DNA from: Kiritimatiellia bacterium | Lineage (GTDB): Bacteria; Verrucomicrobiota; Kiritimatiellia; RFP12; UBA1067 | Direction of reading: 5' to 3' | NCBI GenBank assembly: GCA_028686345.1 | Contig: JAQUCE010000016.1 | Span: 1 to 62,449, forward strand | Length of the DNA: 62,449 nt | Shown: in pieces, positions 1 through 8,166 of the stretch | Position numbering within the stretch: the first letter of the stretch is position 1 | How the letters are laid out: every line of letters begins with the position of its first letter | The notes under the pieces: generated by a model | Told to the model about the DNA's origin: nothing | Seen by the model: only the letters and a program-made list of their open reading frames with translations | Database searches by the model: none | Position numbers and translations under genes: made by a program

Positions 1-48
1 GTGGGAGGACCACCGTGATTTCGAACGTTCCGTATTCATCACGAGCCA

Positions 49-324
49 CTAACGCGCCTCGTGCATCAATGGGAAGGCGCTCAGTTGGGAGCAGTAGCAG
101 ATGGGTACGTTCGTGCGCGCGTCCTTATACCATAGGGCTTGGGTTAGTTCGGATATTTCGATGGTCTGTCCGCTAGTAAAATAGGCTATAGGGCACGAGG
201 CGGATACGCAGGCTGCCCATCGTTTATCGGGCGGAGGCGTGGTTTTGGCAAAATGTAGCAAAACCTCGGTGGCTACTCCGATCGCCGGAGTGCCACATTT
301 AGGACATATCGGAATAATGCTCAT
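49..324 (-). CDS. CopZ-like zinc-ribbon protein (single domain)
   Basis: A 91-residue protein resembling the zinc-binding N-terminal domain of CopZ-type copper chaperones (zf-CopZ family). Four metal-ligand positions are visible: CPKC at residues 7-10, C39 and C44 in a CPIAYF segment, and CYC at 76-78. In the characterised archaeal CopZ this module is followed by a [2Fe-2S] domain and a copper-binding domain; here a TAG stops the frame 13 residues after CYC, so only the first module remains. It may be a natural single-domain form or a truncation. A 14-bp palindromic operator lies about 30 bp upstream. A copper role is inferred from family only; a copper-type ATPase lies 18 kb away but not in the same operon. 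Confidence 0.6.
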   Translation of the reverse strand: MSIIPICPKCGTPAIGVATEVLLHFAKTTPPPDKRWAACVSASCPIAYFTSGQTIEISELTQALWYKDARTNVPICYCSQLSAFPLMHEAR

Positions 325-352
325 ATTTTCTTATTCAGCGAACAAGTTATTG

Positions 353-366
353 TACGAACGTTCGCA
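353..366. promoter_or_regulatory. Palindromic operator, copy 1
   Basis: The 14-mer TACGAACGTTCGCA has a perfect 10-bp palindromic core (CGAACGTTCG) and lies just upstream of the minus-strand CopZ-like gene. On the minus strand it runs directly into TACAAT, a plausible -10 box. The same 14-mer recurs at 571-584. The form resembles a TetR- or LexA-class operator; which regulator binds is unknown. Confidence 0.55.
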
Positions 367-570
367 ATTTAGGGTCGTATTTGATTTGTAATAATTGAAT
401 AATTACAGATTTTATGGATTTTGTCAAAAACAAACGTGTTTTTCTACAATATATTTGTAAAATGGTCAATTAAAAGCGTTCGTAATATCTGGTGTTCAGA
501 TATGTAGATTGAATTAAAGCGCCTTTATCAGGCTAAAATTAGTTCGTGAAAGCTGGCAATACTGATATTA

Positions 571-584
571 TACGAACGTTCGCA
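571..584. promoter_or_regulatory. Palindromic operator, copy 2
   Basis: Identical 14-mer to 353-366, here about 23 bp before a plus-strand ATG that has a good ribosome binding site. A TATTAT sequence overlaps its left edge and could be a -10 box. Half-sites (GTTCGT) also occur near 477 and 542. Two identical sites, one by each divergent start, suggest shared control of both directions. Confidence 0.55.
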
Positions 585-606
585 TAACATCATATTAAGG
601 AGTTTT

Positions 607-654
607 ATGATGCAACTCATTGATTATGAAAAGTATATCTTAATCTATTTTTGA
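607..654 (+). pseudogene. Truncated start of a divergent gene (15 codons)
   Basis: AAGGAG at about 598-602 is followed by ATGATG and only 15 codons (MMQLIDYEKYILIYF) before TGA. The ribosome binding site and adjacent operator look functional, but the frame closes at once and repeat-rich DNA follows. The simplest reading is that the body of a gene sharing the operator with the CopZ-like gene was lost. A very short functional peptide cannot be excluded. Confidence 0.35.
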
Positions 655-872
655 AACCACAAGGAACCCAGCGCAGCATAGCCGACTGCGTGCAACGCAC
701 AGGCAGGCAATCAGTTTTTTGCCACAGAGACATTGAGGCGCAGAGGGTGCGCTCGGTTGTTTTTGGGGTAGAAACCAGCTGTCGCTCTCTGAGCTTTAGC
801 GGTCAAGAAATAGAGGGGTAGAAAAATGGGGTAGCGTGATAATTTTTTTTGCCCGCGAATCTCCGCGAAAGG

Positions 873-928
873 ATAAGGGTATTTCATCCCTGCTACGCAG
901 GGTCGCTAATCGCTTGAAATACCCTTAT
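873..928. repeat. Nested inverted repeat (cruciform-like)
   Basis: ATAAGGGTATTTCA at 873-886 is the exact reverse complement of 915-928. Inside lies a second hairpin, CCCTGC-TAC-GCAGGG, at 888-902. There is no T-run, so it is probably not a terminator. Confidence 0.7.
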
Positions 929-1115
929 CACAGGAATACCTACAATACAGGACTAGATTTTTTTGTAGACAGAAACTCTCCGCGAGCTCTGCGAGGAAAC
1001 ATGTTTAGGTAAAAAGCATTAAGGTGGAAAATGAGGAAACCCCTAGAAACGCCGAGCTCTGGCGCGGCTCTTTGTACTACTATCATTCATATTCTTGTTT
1101 TTTATGCACGTTTTC

Positions 1116-1209
1116 TATCTCTCACAGAGGCACAGAGGACACAGAGAGTAGCAGTGTATTACTCTGAACCTTTCATAGCTCTGAGAACTCTGTGCCTCTG
1201 TGAGAGATA
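1116..1209. repeat. Inverted repeat, TCTCACAGAGG family, copy 1
   Basis: A 22-bp arm at 1116-1137 is the perfect reverse complement of 1188-1209. The arms are built from words such as CTCTGTG repeated at roughly 10-bp spacing. A second copy, sharing also the preceding GTTTTTTATGCACGTTTT flank, lies at 55387-55506. Confidence 0.75.
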
Positions 1210-1699
1210 AAAAAATTGTTTGCGGCTATGCTGCGCTAGGCTCTTTGTGGTTAAAAATCAGCTACGCACCCCTTTCGTGCTTTTCGTGATTTTCGTGGTT
1301 AAAAAAAGAGGTACAGGAAAACAAACTAAATTGTTAGTTTTCATTCATAGTGGGCACTAACCACGCAATACACGCGCGTAAAGTGCAAATATAAAACGAA
1401 CTATTGTTCAGAAAAACGGCAAAAACACTAAGTTTTTCACGTCTATGTCCAGTGGTCTGACTGCTTCGATTCGCGTGTCACTGCACAATCGCTCTGCCGG
1501 CGCGTTCACGGCCCGCGCCCTACAATTTCAACCAGTAATTTACGCCCTTTCACCTGCCGCAAAAAAAGGCTGTTCAATTTCCGGAGCTGTTTAAATGTCG
1601 AAATGATCGTTTTTGAAAAGACTCCGTCCCCGCAAACTATGCAGAGATCACTTTTAAAAACGTGACTTGTAATCTTAACACGAAATTCTGTGCCCTGCC

Positions 1700-1912
1700 C
1701 TATGCGCTCGGCTCCACCTCGATCACAGTGCCCTCAAACTCAATGCTGTCGCCAGCAATGATTTTGCGGCGTTTACGTAACTCCAGCTCGTTGTTGACCT
1801 TAACCCGACCTTCGGAGATAAAAAACTTGGCCTCACCGCCACTCTGCGCCAGGTTTTGAAGTTTCAACAACTTGCACAACTCAATGTTCTCGTGTTTTAA
1901 TATAAATTTCAT
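1700..1912 (-). CDS. S4-domain RNA-binding protein (YbcJ/RlbA-like)
   Basis: A 70-residue protein made almost entirely of one S4 RNA-binding fold: an alpha-L motif with GGEAKFFISEGRVKVN and a following RKRRKI..GDSIEFEG strand. Stand-alone S4 proteins of this size (YbcJ, YaaA) bind structured RNA and are often linked to ribosome biology. I chose ATG at 1912 because AGGA lies about 9 bp upstream and the S4 homology starts there; the longer frame upstream reads through repeat DNA. It lies downstream of the etf genes on the same strand, separated by 320 bp of repeats, so probably a separate unit. Confidence 0.75.
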   Translation of the reverse strand: MKFILKHENIELCKLLKLQNLAQSGGEAKFFISEGRVKVNNELELRKRRKIIAGDSIEFEGTVIEVEPSA

Positions 1913-2232
1913 GATCGTTAATCCTGCTACAAGCTGTTTTTGGCCTGGTGACTTGGTGACCATGTGACTCGGTGCATTGCTTAGTGACCCGAACTCCGAT
2001 TCAACAGAACTTCGAGTTGCCCCATCGTTTTTTCGCAGCTCGCCGCACAGTCGGTTAGTTGTTATTCTTTCAACTCCTGTCGTGCAAAACAAGAAGTTCA
2101 GACAACCATCCTCATAAGTTGTTGAATGAAAACATTTTCTGCAAGCAAGATGCTTGCACTACTCCATTATCACTTTTATTGTCACGCCTCAATAACCCGC
2201 TTGGGAGCAGGCTAAAGCCTGTACTACAAACT
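1913..2232. repeat. Intergenic mosaic of dispersed repeats
   Basis: Between etfA and the S4 gene. It contains a CAACTCCTGTCG...AACAAGAAGTTCA block near 2068-2100 that recurs upstream of the gene at 60597-62258, the GCAAGCAAGATGCTTGC hairpin at about 2142-2160 (also near 11150, 35225, 51490 and 54555), and a CTCAATAACCCGCTT block at about 2187 (also near 10601 and 60423). Confidence 0.6.
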
Positions 2233-3258
2233 TTACCCGAGTAGCTCGTTGACCTTGGCAATCACCTCAAAGGCATTGGCAATGTAAACCACATCGGCCT
2301 TGCCCTGCGCCCAGCCGCAGTTAGCATCCATGTTTATCGCGCGGCGCTCATTGATAAAACGCCAGCCAACCGCATGCGGCTCCTCCCCGTGGCAACAGGT
2401 GGAGAGACCCTTGGCATGACGCGGCGTTGTACCAGTCTGTCCCACCTGATTCATATGCGACATAAAGCTCAGGGTCTCCTGTCCATCGCTCTGCAGATCA
2501 ACCAAAGACTTACTGCTGCCCAAGGACGCGCCCGCCTTCTTGAGAAAGCCTTGGATCAAATTGCTGGCATCACGGATGTGATACGCGCCGTCGGCCTGCT
2601 TCTTGGTCCACCCCGCTCCAGCCACAAAGAGCAGTGCCGCATCAGGACGAATGGTCTGAGCATCGGTTGCGGGCGACTCAATCCCCTTGATGGTTGTGCG
2701 CAGCTCGGCATCGGTGAACTCAACCGCGACGCTCTCTGCATCGGCCACGCCAGCCGCACCCTGCCAGGCAGGCTGAATGCCGCCTTCAATCAACAGCACC
2801 CAGGGACGGGCCGCGCGGCTGAGGGTTGTCAGAATGCGCTGACGGTAATACCAGCGTTGGGCCTTCAAAACACCCGCCTCAACTGCGAGTGCCACAATAT
2901 GGGTGTCAATCTGGGCGCCTGCGCGATATGCCGCCCCTGGCATGCAGCGTGCAAAGCGCGACGATCCGGGTGCCAGCACAATCTGCGCCCCCGCCTTTTG
3001 GATTAAGGCGGTTGCGGCTTTAACGTCCGATGAATAACGCGGTGCGGCCACAGCCTCATCCTCAACCACATAAAACTTCTCAGCCCCGCAGCCGGCAATT
3101 GTATCAGCCGCCGCTCCTGCACCGGCACCGATCACCCCCACTGCAAAAGAGCCCCCCAGCTTGCTGCTTAAATCAACGGTTGTGGCGATTGACTCCAGCG
3201 CGCCCTTTGAAAAACTTCCATCAGATCCAGTGTGTAAAACTAATAATATATCAGCCAT
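2233..3258 (-). CDS. etfA: Electron transfer flavoprotein alpha subunit
   Basis: EtfA pairs with EtfB to carry electrons, via FAD, from acyl-CoA dehydrogenases to ETF:quinone oxidoreductase. The 341-residue protein starts MADILLVLHTGSDGSF, the usual N-terminal strand. The C-terminal FAD-binding domain keeps VGQTGTT, but the rest is divergent, with GLSTCCHGEE where most EtfA have a YIAxGISGA-type segment, and RRAINMDANCGWAQ near the end. The start at 3258 is preceded by GGGGGAG. The gene follows etfB by 13 bp, last of a four-gene operon. The family call is firm; the divergent FAD pocket may mean altered cofactor handling. Confidence 0.9.
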   Translation of the reverse strand: MADILLVLHTGSDGSFSKGALESIATTVDLSSKLGGSFAVGVIGAGAGAAADTIAGCGAEKFYVVEDEAVAAPRYSSDVKAATALIQKAGAQIVLAPGSSRFARCMPGAAYRAGAQIDTHIVALAVEAGVLKAQRWYYRQRILTTLSRAARPWVLLIEGGIQPAWQGAAGVADAESVAVEFTDAELRTTIKGIESPATDAQTIRPDAALLFVAGAGWTKKQADGAYHIRDASNLIQGFLKKAGASLGSSKSLVDLQSDGQETLSFMSHMNQVGQTGTTPRHAKGLSTCCHGEEPHAVGWRFINERRAINMDANCGWAQGKADVVYIANAFEVIAKVNELLG

Positions 3259-3271
3259 GACAAATCTCCCC

Positions 3272-4078
3272 CTAGCCCTTAATCCACTCAACAATTTCAG
3301 CCGCAATCACATCGGCGCTCACATCTTTGACAATCCGGGTCGCACGTTTCTGCGCGGGGACCTCGCTCTTCTCAAAGTTAATACCACCCACACCGACTGC
3401 AGCAGGCTGTGCCTTTTGCAGTGCCGGCATCACAAAGCGCATGTTCGCCATGCCCACCTGCGGGTTGTTGGGAGGCTCGGGCAGCGAGCCGGTAGCCCAT
3501 GCCAACACAGCCGGGGCCCCAGCGCAGGTGGAGGCCAGATACTGACCTCCCTCAATGCGCTCCAGAACAGAGAATGATCCATCGTCGCTCATGCTGATCT
3601 CATCCACGCCGACAAACTGATCAGTGATCCCCAGCTGCTCGCCGATCAGCTGCATGGTCACACCAGCGTCGCGCGAGGCTGAGGCGCAGCCGCCGAAAAC
3701 CAGCAGACGGGTTTTATCCAGCCCTGGTATGGCTTCAATCGCGGTAGCCAGAGTTTTAGCGACCTCCATGGCATCGGTGAAGCCGCCCGCCGTGCCGTCA
3801 ATGGCGACCAGTTCAAACGGAACCTTCTGTGCCACCGTCATCATCAACTGCTGCAACTTGGCTTTCGGACCAAGGCTGACCAGATAGACCTTGCTGCCGG
3901 GAACCTTCTTGGCCAGGTTGGCGGCCTCGTAAAGCGAGTGCGCGGCCCATGGGTCAAGCACTGAGGGAAGCATGGTCTCGTTCTTCAAACCAGGCCCTGT
4001 GGGGGTGGTAACTGGTTCAAGCGTCTGCAGCGGATCAGGCACCAGCGTACCGCATACAACAATTTGCAAACCTTCCAT
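3272..4078 (-). CDS. etfB: Electron transfer flavoprotein beta subunit
   Basis: A 268-residue EtfB, normal length for the family, with the N-terminal CGTLVPDPLQTLEP segment, LDPWAAHSLYEAANLA, and the MQLIGEQLGI region. EtfB forms the heterodimer with EtfA and holds AMP or a second flavin. The ATG at 4078 was chosen since GGAG lies 9 bp upstream and homology begins there; earlier in-frame ATGs overlap the end of the upstream ETF:quinone oxidoreductase. The operon order (dehydrogenase, oxidoreductase, etfB, etfA) makes this a complete electron path from acyl-CoA to the membrane quinone pool. Confidence 0.9.
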   Translation of the reverse strand: MEGLQIVVCGTLVPDPLQTLEPVTTPTGPGLKNETMLPSVLDPWAAHSLYEAANLAKKVPGSKVYLVSLGPKAKLQQLMMTVAQKVPFELVAIDGTAGGFTDAMEVAKTLATAIEAIPGLDKTRLLVFGGCASASRDAGVTMQLIGEQLGITDQFVGVDEISMSDDGSFSVLERIEGGQYLASTCAGAPAVLAWATGSLPEPPNNPQVGMANMRFVMPALQKAQPAAVGVGGINFEKSEVPAQKRATRIVKDVSADVIAAEIVEWIKG

Positions 4079-4097
4079 TGTTTTATTCTCCATTTGG

Positions 4098-5957
4098 TTA
4101 ATTTTCATTTGAGTGTAGTCCGCCGGAACCAGCGCCAAAGAGCACATTGGATTTCTCCGGGTCTTTGGGCAGCGCCTTGGAACAGCTCCAGACGCAGGCT
4201 CCGCAGTGGATACACTTTTCACGGTCAAATTCAGGTGGTTCGCCCTCTTCACCGGGCATAATCGCCTGCGCTGAGCAGATCTCAATGCAGGTTCGCTCCT
4301 TACAGGTGCGGCAAATCTCAGGGTGAGCAAAGGTGACATGATTGGCAAAACCGCCGGCTGCCTGCACCTTGCCGCCCTTGAACAGGACATCCTGGTGCGA
4401 CATCAGCAGCTCGCCATCCATTTTAATCTCAGGCCAGCCAGCCAGCACCATCAGGGTGTCATGCAGCGGCTGTTTGTCTTTGGCGCATTGCGCCACTGCT
4501 GCAGCCAGATCTTCCTCTGAGATGCGTCCGGCAAAGGTCTCCAGCAACGTTTTAATACGCTGCGAGGGCGGGCGCGACTGTGACGACACATTCATGGCGC
4601 CATTGGTCATGCCGGTCATGCCAGTGCCCATCATGCCTTTAAAGAAGCCATCCTGGAATCCATCACGGGCGCGCTTGGCTTTCTGCAAATCCGCGTTCAA
4701 TTTATCTTCACGCCGACGTCTTACATAGGTTGCATCCAGGTTAGCCTTAGTGAAGGTCTCGCCGCGCTGAAGCAGGTCGATCACCCCCTCGGCCAGCAGC
4801 ACGCCGCTGTGCCAGGCCTCATCCACCCCGGAGTTGGTCAGAACATTGGTGGTTCCGGAGCCCTCTCCGATCCTGACATAGCCATCGCCGGTCAGGTAGG
4901 GCTCACCGCGAACTCCGGATTCCTGCAAGCTCTTGGCACCCCAGGAGCGCAGGCGGCCACCCTCGATATGGCGCCAGATGTATGGGTGCTGCATCCAGTG
5001 TTGCAGGTAGGTGTAGGTGGTACGCACCGGTGAATCAAACCAGGAGGGCACAAAGATACCGAGCGAAGCTGTGCGATCCGGATAAACATACATGAAGCCA
5101 AAAATCTCCTGCTCAGGGTAGCCCAGGGTGTGAATCACAGTGCCTGGTTTCAGGGTGCAGCTCTCGGGCAGCTCAATCACAGCCTTCATGCCAACGGCCC
5201 AGTCATGCTGATGATTGCCCTCCGGCAGCCCGAAGTGATCGTCCAGCTTGCGCCCAACTGAGCCCACGGGGCCGTCACCAACCACCACCAAAGGGGCGTG
5301 AACATCCATGCCTGGCATAAAGGTGGCTGGGTCAGGGTTGCCCTGCAGATCAACGCCCTGATCTACCAGCCGCACGCCCACCACCTTATCACCCTCAAAC
5401 ACAGGCTCGCTCACCGGGGTGCCGGGCCAGATCTGCACCAGCCCGCTGCTCATCAGCTCTGCTCCAACCCAGGAGATGAAAGAGCCGATCGACATCACAA
5501 TCCCCCCCTCCTTGCGCAGGAAAGGGGGAATCCACGGCAGTTCAGCCGCCTCCGGGCACTTACCCATGAAAAAACGCCCGCCCTTAAAGACAGCATCCAC
5601 GAACTTGGTGCCAGTGTCACGTTGACTCACCCCGAGATAATCAAAGAGATAGGCCACCTTCTCATCACTCGCTGCCACTGCGTTTGGGATCTCTTTTGTG
5701 AGATCCTTATCAGGAAAAGAGGCTTTGATAAAGGCGCCCTTGGTGACAACGCCCGAGACACCGAAACCGATGTCATCAGCACGCTCATAGCACATGATCT
5801 GCAATGGCATACCCGGCATAACCTTGCTCTCAAAAGCCGGCGATCCGTCCTCCTTGAGCAGGGCTCTGGTCAGGGTGGTCAGAAAACCAGCCGTGGCAGG
5901 GCCAAAGCCGACACAGACAATATCGGCCTCCATCTTCATTCGTTCGACTGTACTCAT
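4098..5957 (-). CDS. ETF:quinone oxidoreductase-like flavoprotein with ferredoxin tail
   Basis: A 619-residue FAD-dependent dehydrogenase of the FixC/ETF-QO family. The N-terminal FAD motif GFGPATAG is at residues 17-24. The C-terminal 75 residues form a ferredoxin-like module with two four-cysteine clusters: CRTCKERTCIEIC (549-561) and CIHCGACVWSC (582-592). Animal-type ETF-QO has a single [4Fe-4S]; eight cysteines here could bind two clusters, as if FixC and FixX were fused. Residues about 460-540 are a linker with an Ala/Glu-rich helix not typical of the family. It should accept electrons from EtfAB and pass them to quinone. Located 120 bp after the dehydrogenase gene. Confidence 0.85.
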   Translation of the reverse strand: MSTVERMKMEADIVCVGFGPATAGFLTTLTRALLKEDGSPAFESKVMPGMPLQIMCYERADDIGFGVSGVVTKGAFIKASFPDKDLTKEIPNAVAASDEKVAYLFDYLGVSQRDTGTKFVDAVFKGGRFFMGKCPEAAELPWIPPFLRKEGGIVMSIGSFISWVGAELMSSGLVQIWPGTPVSEPVFEGDKVVGVRLVDQGVDLQGNPDPATFMPGMDVHAPLVVVGDGPVGSVGRKLDDHFGLPEGNHQHDWAVGMKAVIELPESCTLKPGTVIHTLGYPEQEIFGFMYVYPDRTASLGIFVPSWFDSPVRTTYTYLQHWMQHPYIWRHIEGGRLRSWGAKSLQESGVRGEPYLTGDGYVRIGEGSGTTNVLTNSGVDEAWHSGVLLAEGVIDLLQRGETFTKANLDATYVRRRREDKLNADLQKAKRARDGFQDGFFKGMMGTGMTGMTNGAMNVSSQSRPPSQRIKTLLETFAGRISEEDLAAAVAQCAKDKQPLHDTLMVLAGWPEIKMDGELLMSHQDVLFKGGKVQAAGGFANHVTFAHPEICRTCKERTCIEICSAQAIMPGEEGEPPEFDREKCIHCGACVWSCSKALPKDPEKSNVLFGAGSGGLHSNEN

Positions 5958-6042
5958 AGTTCATCTCGCATTAAAAACAAGGTAGCTTTTGACCAGTGAC
6001 TTAGTGACCTGGTGGCATTACTCACTGACCCGAACTCCAAAC

Positions 6043-6078
6043 TCTATCCCCTATCCCCTATCCCAAAAACCCCAACCC
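6043..6078 (-). repeat. G-rich heptamer array after the acyl-CoA dehydrogenase stop
   Basis: In the mRNA sense the TAG stop is followed directly by GGGGTTGGGG, then GGGATAG repeated in 7-base steps (three copies). Five runs of three or more G occur within 36 bases, enough for a G-quadruplex. Similar arrays follow gltX (48587-48647) and tcdA (59941-59963). Confidence 0.7.
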
Positions 6079-8166
6079 CTAAGCCGGGTAGTCCAGCGCC
6101 TCGGGAATCATGATCGTGGCCAGTGCTTTACCGGCGCGGTCTTTTGCCAGCTTAGAGCCAGCCAGCGAAGCGTCCAGCTTGGCGCGGCAAGCCTGAAACT
6201 CAGCTGCTGCTCCGCCGGTCTGCTCGGCGTTGTCGACATAACCGTAGAAAAGCTCAGCGCAGATACGCCCAACCTCACCAGCGGCGCGGGCGCTCTGGAT
6301 ATTACACAGGTCATTGAAGGTGTTCACATAGCCCTTAATATCCGTTCCGACCACCGGGTGGTCAGCCCCCTGCTGAGCCAGCTCCTGCACGTCGGCGATC
6401 AGCGAGCGGGCGGCGACCAGCCATGCAATTGCATCGGTTAGCGGGAAGAGCACGCCCTGACGCTGATTTCGGTAGAGTCGCGCTCCGCTTGCGTCCGCGG
6501 CTGTGCTGAGATATTTCTGAGCCCACTTCCACATCTCAAAGCCGGCGGCCAGCGCGGCTGCGCCGCTCTCCGGCTGCTCGGCCGCGAGTTTGGTGAGGTT
6601 GTGGATCCACAGGTCAACCTGGGCCAAAAAGACCGGGTTGTTCATGGTCACACTGATGTGACGGCGCTGTACCACTTCAGGGCCCTCATAGGTTGCTTCC
6701 AGCTGCGCGTCATTCCATTTCTGAAAGAGGAATCCGGGACAATCCTCAGTGATTCCATAGCCGCCCATCATGCTGACCGCTTCGCGCAGCATGTTGGCCC
6801 CATGGCCGGTATCCCAGAGTTTGCAGGCAGGACACAGCACATTGGTGATTGCGTCCAGCCAGACATAGCGCACCATCACATCATCATAAAGCTCCTGCAC
6901 GCGCGACTCATCGCGCTCTCCCTCAGGCAGCATCATCAACTGGATGCACTCAATGGCGCGCTCCTGCGGCTCGCGCAGCGCCTTCATCTTCGCACGTCCG
7001 CCGTTGATGCCTGCCTCCGCCAGCTGGGCATTGGCCTGATCTTCAATCGGGGTGATGTCATCGTAGAGCCGTGTGGTTTCAAACCCAAGCGACGAAGCCG
7101 CCTCGCCGGTAGCCCACAGATCAGCCAGGCGGTGCAGCGCATCCTCTTTCATCTGCAGCCCTAAATCATAACGGGGCGAGCCCTCTTCAATGCCGACCGC
7201 GCCGCGGAAACGGGTGCGGTGATAGCGAATCACAGGCTCAACTGCGGAGAGCAGCTTGGCAGCAGTCATCACGCCCACGGTGACGCGGGTGCGTGAGAAC
7301 ACAGCTTCAATGATCTCACTGTGGTTCAAGTTCGGAACAATCTGACCATCCTGAATGGTGTAGCCGCCGACAATGCGGCTGGCCGGCACCTTGAGGTTAA
7401 AGATCGGATCGCAGGTGTTGGAGAGCTGGTGGACCATTTTGAGCGTGGGGCTGCCACGGTCAAAGATCCCCTCATCCCCCTCTTCCAGGATAATCATGCA
7501 GGAACTTTTAATCCGCTCATCGCCTGTGTCAACCGCAGCTGTCACGAAATTGGCTGCCTCCATGTTGGTGATGAACCGTCCGCGTTTTTCAACCTGCAGC
7601 ATTGGCTCCTCGCCCTCTTTCCACTCGGCCACGCGGACTTTACCGCTCAGGACACCGGTGTCAACTCCCACATAGGGCAGCGGTTCGGTCAATGCAAAGG
7701 CACCGCGCCAGGTTTTGCGATCTTCACCGGGCTGCGGCGGGCAGCAGAGCGTCATGTAGCGTTCTTTCTGCTCTGGTGTGCCCTTCTCAACAATCGGGGC
7801 TAGCGCAAGATTATTGACCAGCGAGGTGGTGGAAGCCCCCCCGTCAACCCAGGAAAGCTCGTAGGCAATCAGAGCCAGCGCAAAGTTACGCGGACCATCA
7901 ATGATGCCGCCATAGGAGGTATCCAAACCCGCAGCAGTAATGCCGGAATCATCAAAAGCCTGATACATAGTGTTCTTGGCAGCGGTCCATTCATGCGTAT
8001 TGCGCTCACCATCCGCAACTAGACGCGCAACCAAACCGCGCGCCACTGAGCGGGCACCCATTACTGCCATCTGAACATCATAACGATCAGAGTAGCGCCA
8101 CATAATCTGGCGAACCTCATCACCAGGCAGCATGCTCATAGTCTTGCGTGTCTCTTGAATACTCAT
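6079..8166 (-). CDS. Acyl-CoA dehydrogenase (long form)
   Basis: A 695-residue flavoprotein of the acyl-CoA dehydrogenase family, longer than the usual 380-600. Visible are the mid-domain GAFALTEP motif, a RVTVGVMTAAKL helix, MMGGYGITEDCPGFLFQKWNDA, and TYEGPEVVQRRHI, where the Glu of YEG is the family's catalytic base position. About 150 extra C-terminal residues form a helical domain. It oxidises an acyl-CoA and reduces EtfAB encoded downstream. The start is ATG 8166 with AAGGAAAAACTGA before it. It is the first gene of the etf operon; substrate chain length cannot be read from the sequence. Confidence 0.88.
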   Translation of the reverse strand: MSIQETRKTMSMLPGDEVRQIMWRYSDRYDVQMAVMGARSVARGLVARLVADGERNTHEWTAAKNTMYQAFDDSGITAAGLDTSYGGIIDGPRNFALALIAYELSWVDGGASTTSLVNNLALAPIVEKGTPEQKERYMTLCCPPQPGEDRKTWRGAFALTEPLPYVGVDTGVLSGKVRVAEWKEGEEPMLQVEKRGRFITNMEAANFVTAAVDTGDERIKSSCMIILEEGDEGIFDRGSPTLKMVHQLSNTCDPIFNLKVPASRIVGGYTIQDGQIVPNLNHSEIIEAVFSRTRVTVGVMTAAKLLSAVEPVIRYHRTRFRGAVGIEEGSPRYDLGLQMKEDALHRLADLWATGEAASSLGFETTRLYDDITPIEDQANAQLAEAGINGGRAKMKALREPQERAIECIQLMMLPEGERDESRVQELYDDVMVRYVWLDAITNVLCPACKLWDTGHGANMLREAVSMMGGYGITEDCPGFLFQKWNDAQLEATYEGPEVVQRRHISVTMNNPVFLAQVDLWIHNLTKLAAEQPESGAAALAAGFEMWKWAQKYLSTAADASGARLYRNQRQGVLFPLTDAIAWLVAARSLIADVQELAQQGADHPVVGTDIKGYVNTFNDLCNIQSARAAGEVGRICAELFYGYVDNAEQTGGAAAEFQACRAKLDASLAGSKLAKDRAGKALATIMIPEALDYPA

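Larger units (their letters stand above)
655..1699. other. Gene-free, repeat-rich region
   Basis: About 1 kb with no convincing reading frame. It holds nested hairpins (873-928), a 22-bp inverted repeat (1116-1209), TTCGTG-type phased repeats (about 1270-1305) and a block around 1340-1385 and 1445-1460 whose words (GGGCACTAACC, TCCAGTGGTCTG) recur at 45672-45740 and near 51632. Confidence 0.6.

Noticed and set aside
1..39. Continuation of the CopZ-like gene as a second ORF (MNTERSKSRW...)
   Set aside because: Runs off the window edge after 13 codons with no ribosome binding site; cannot be judged.
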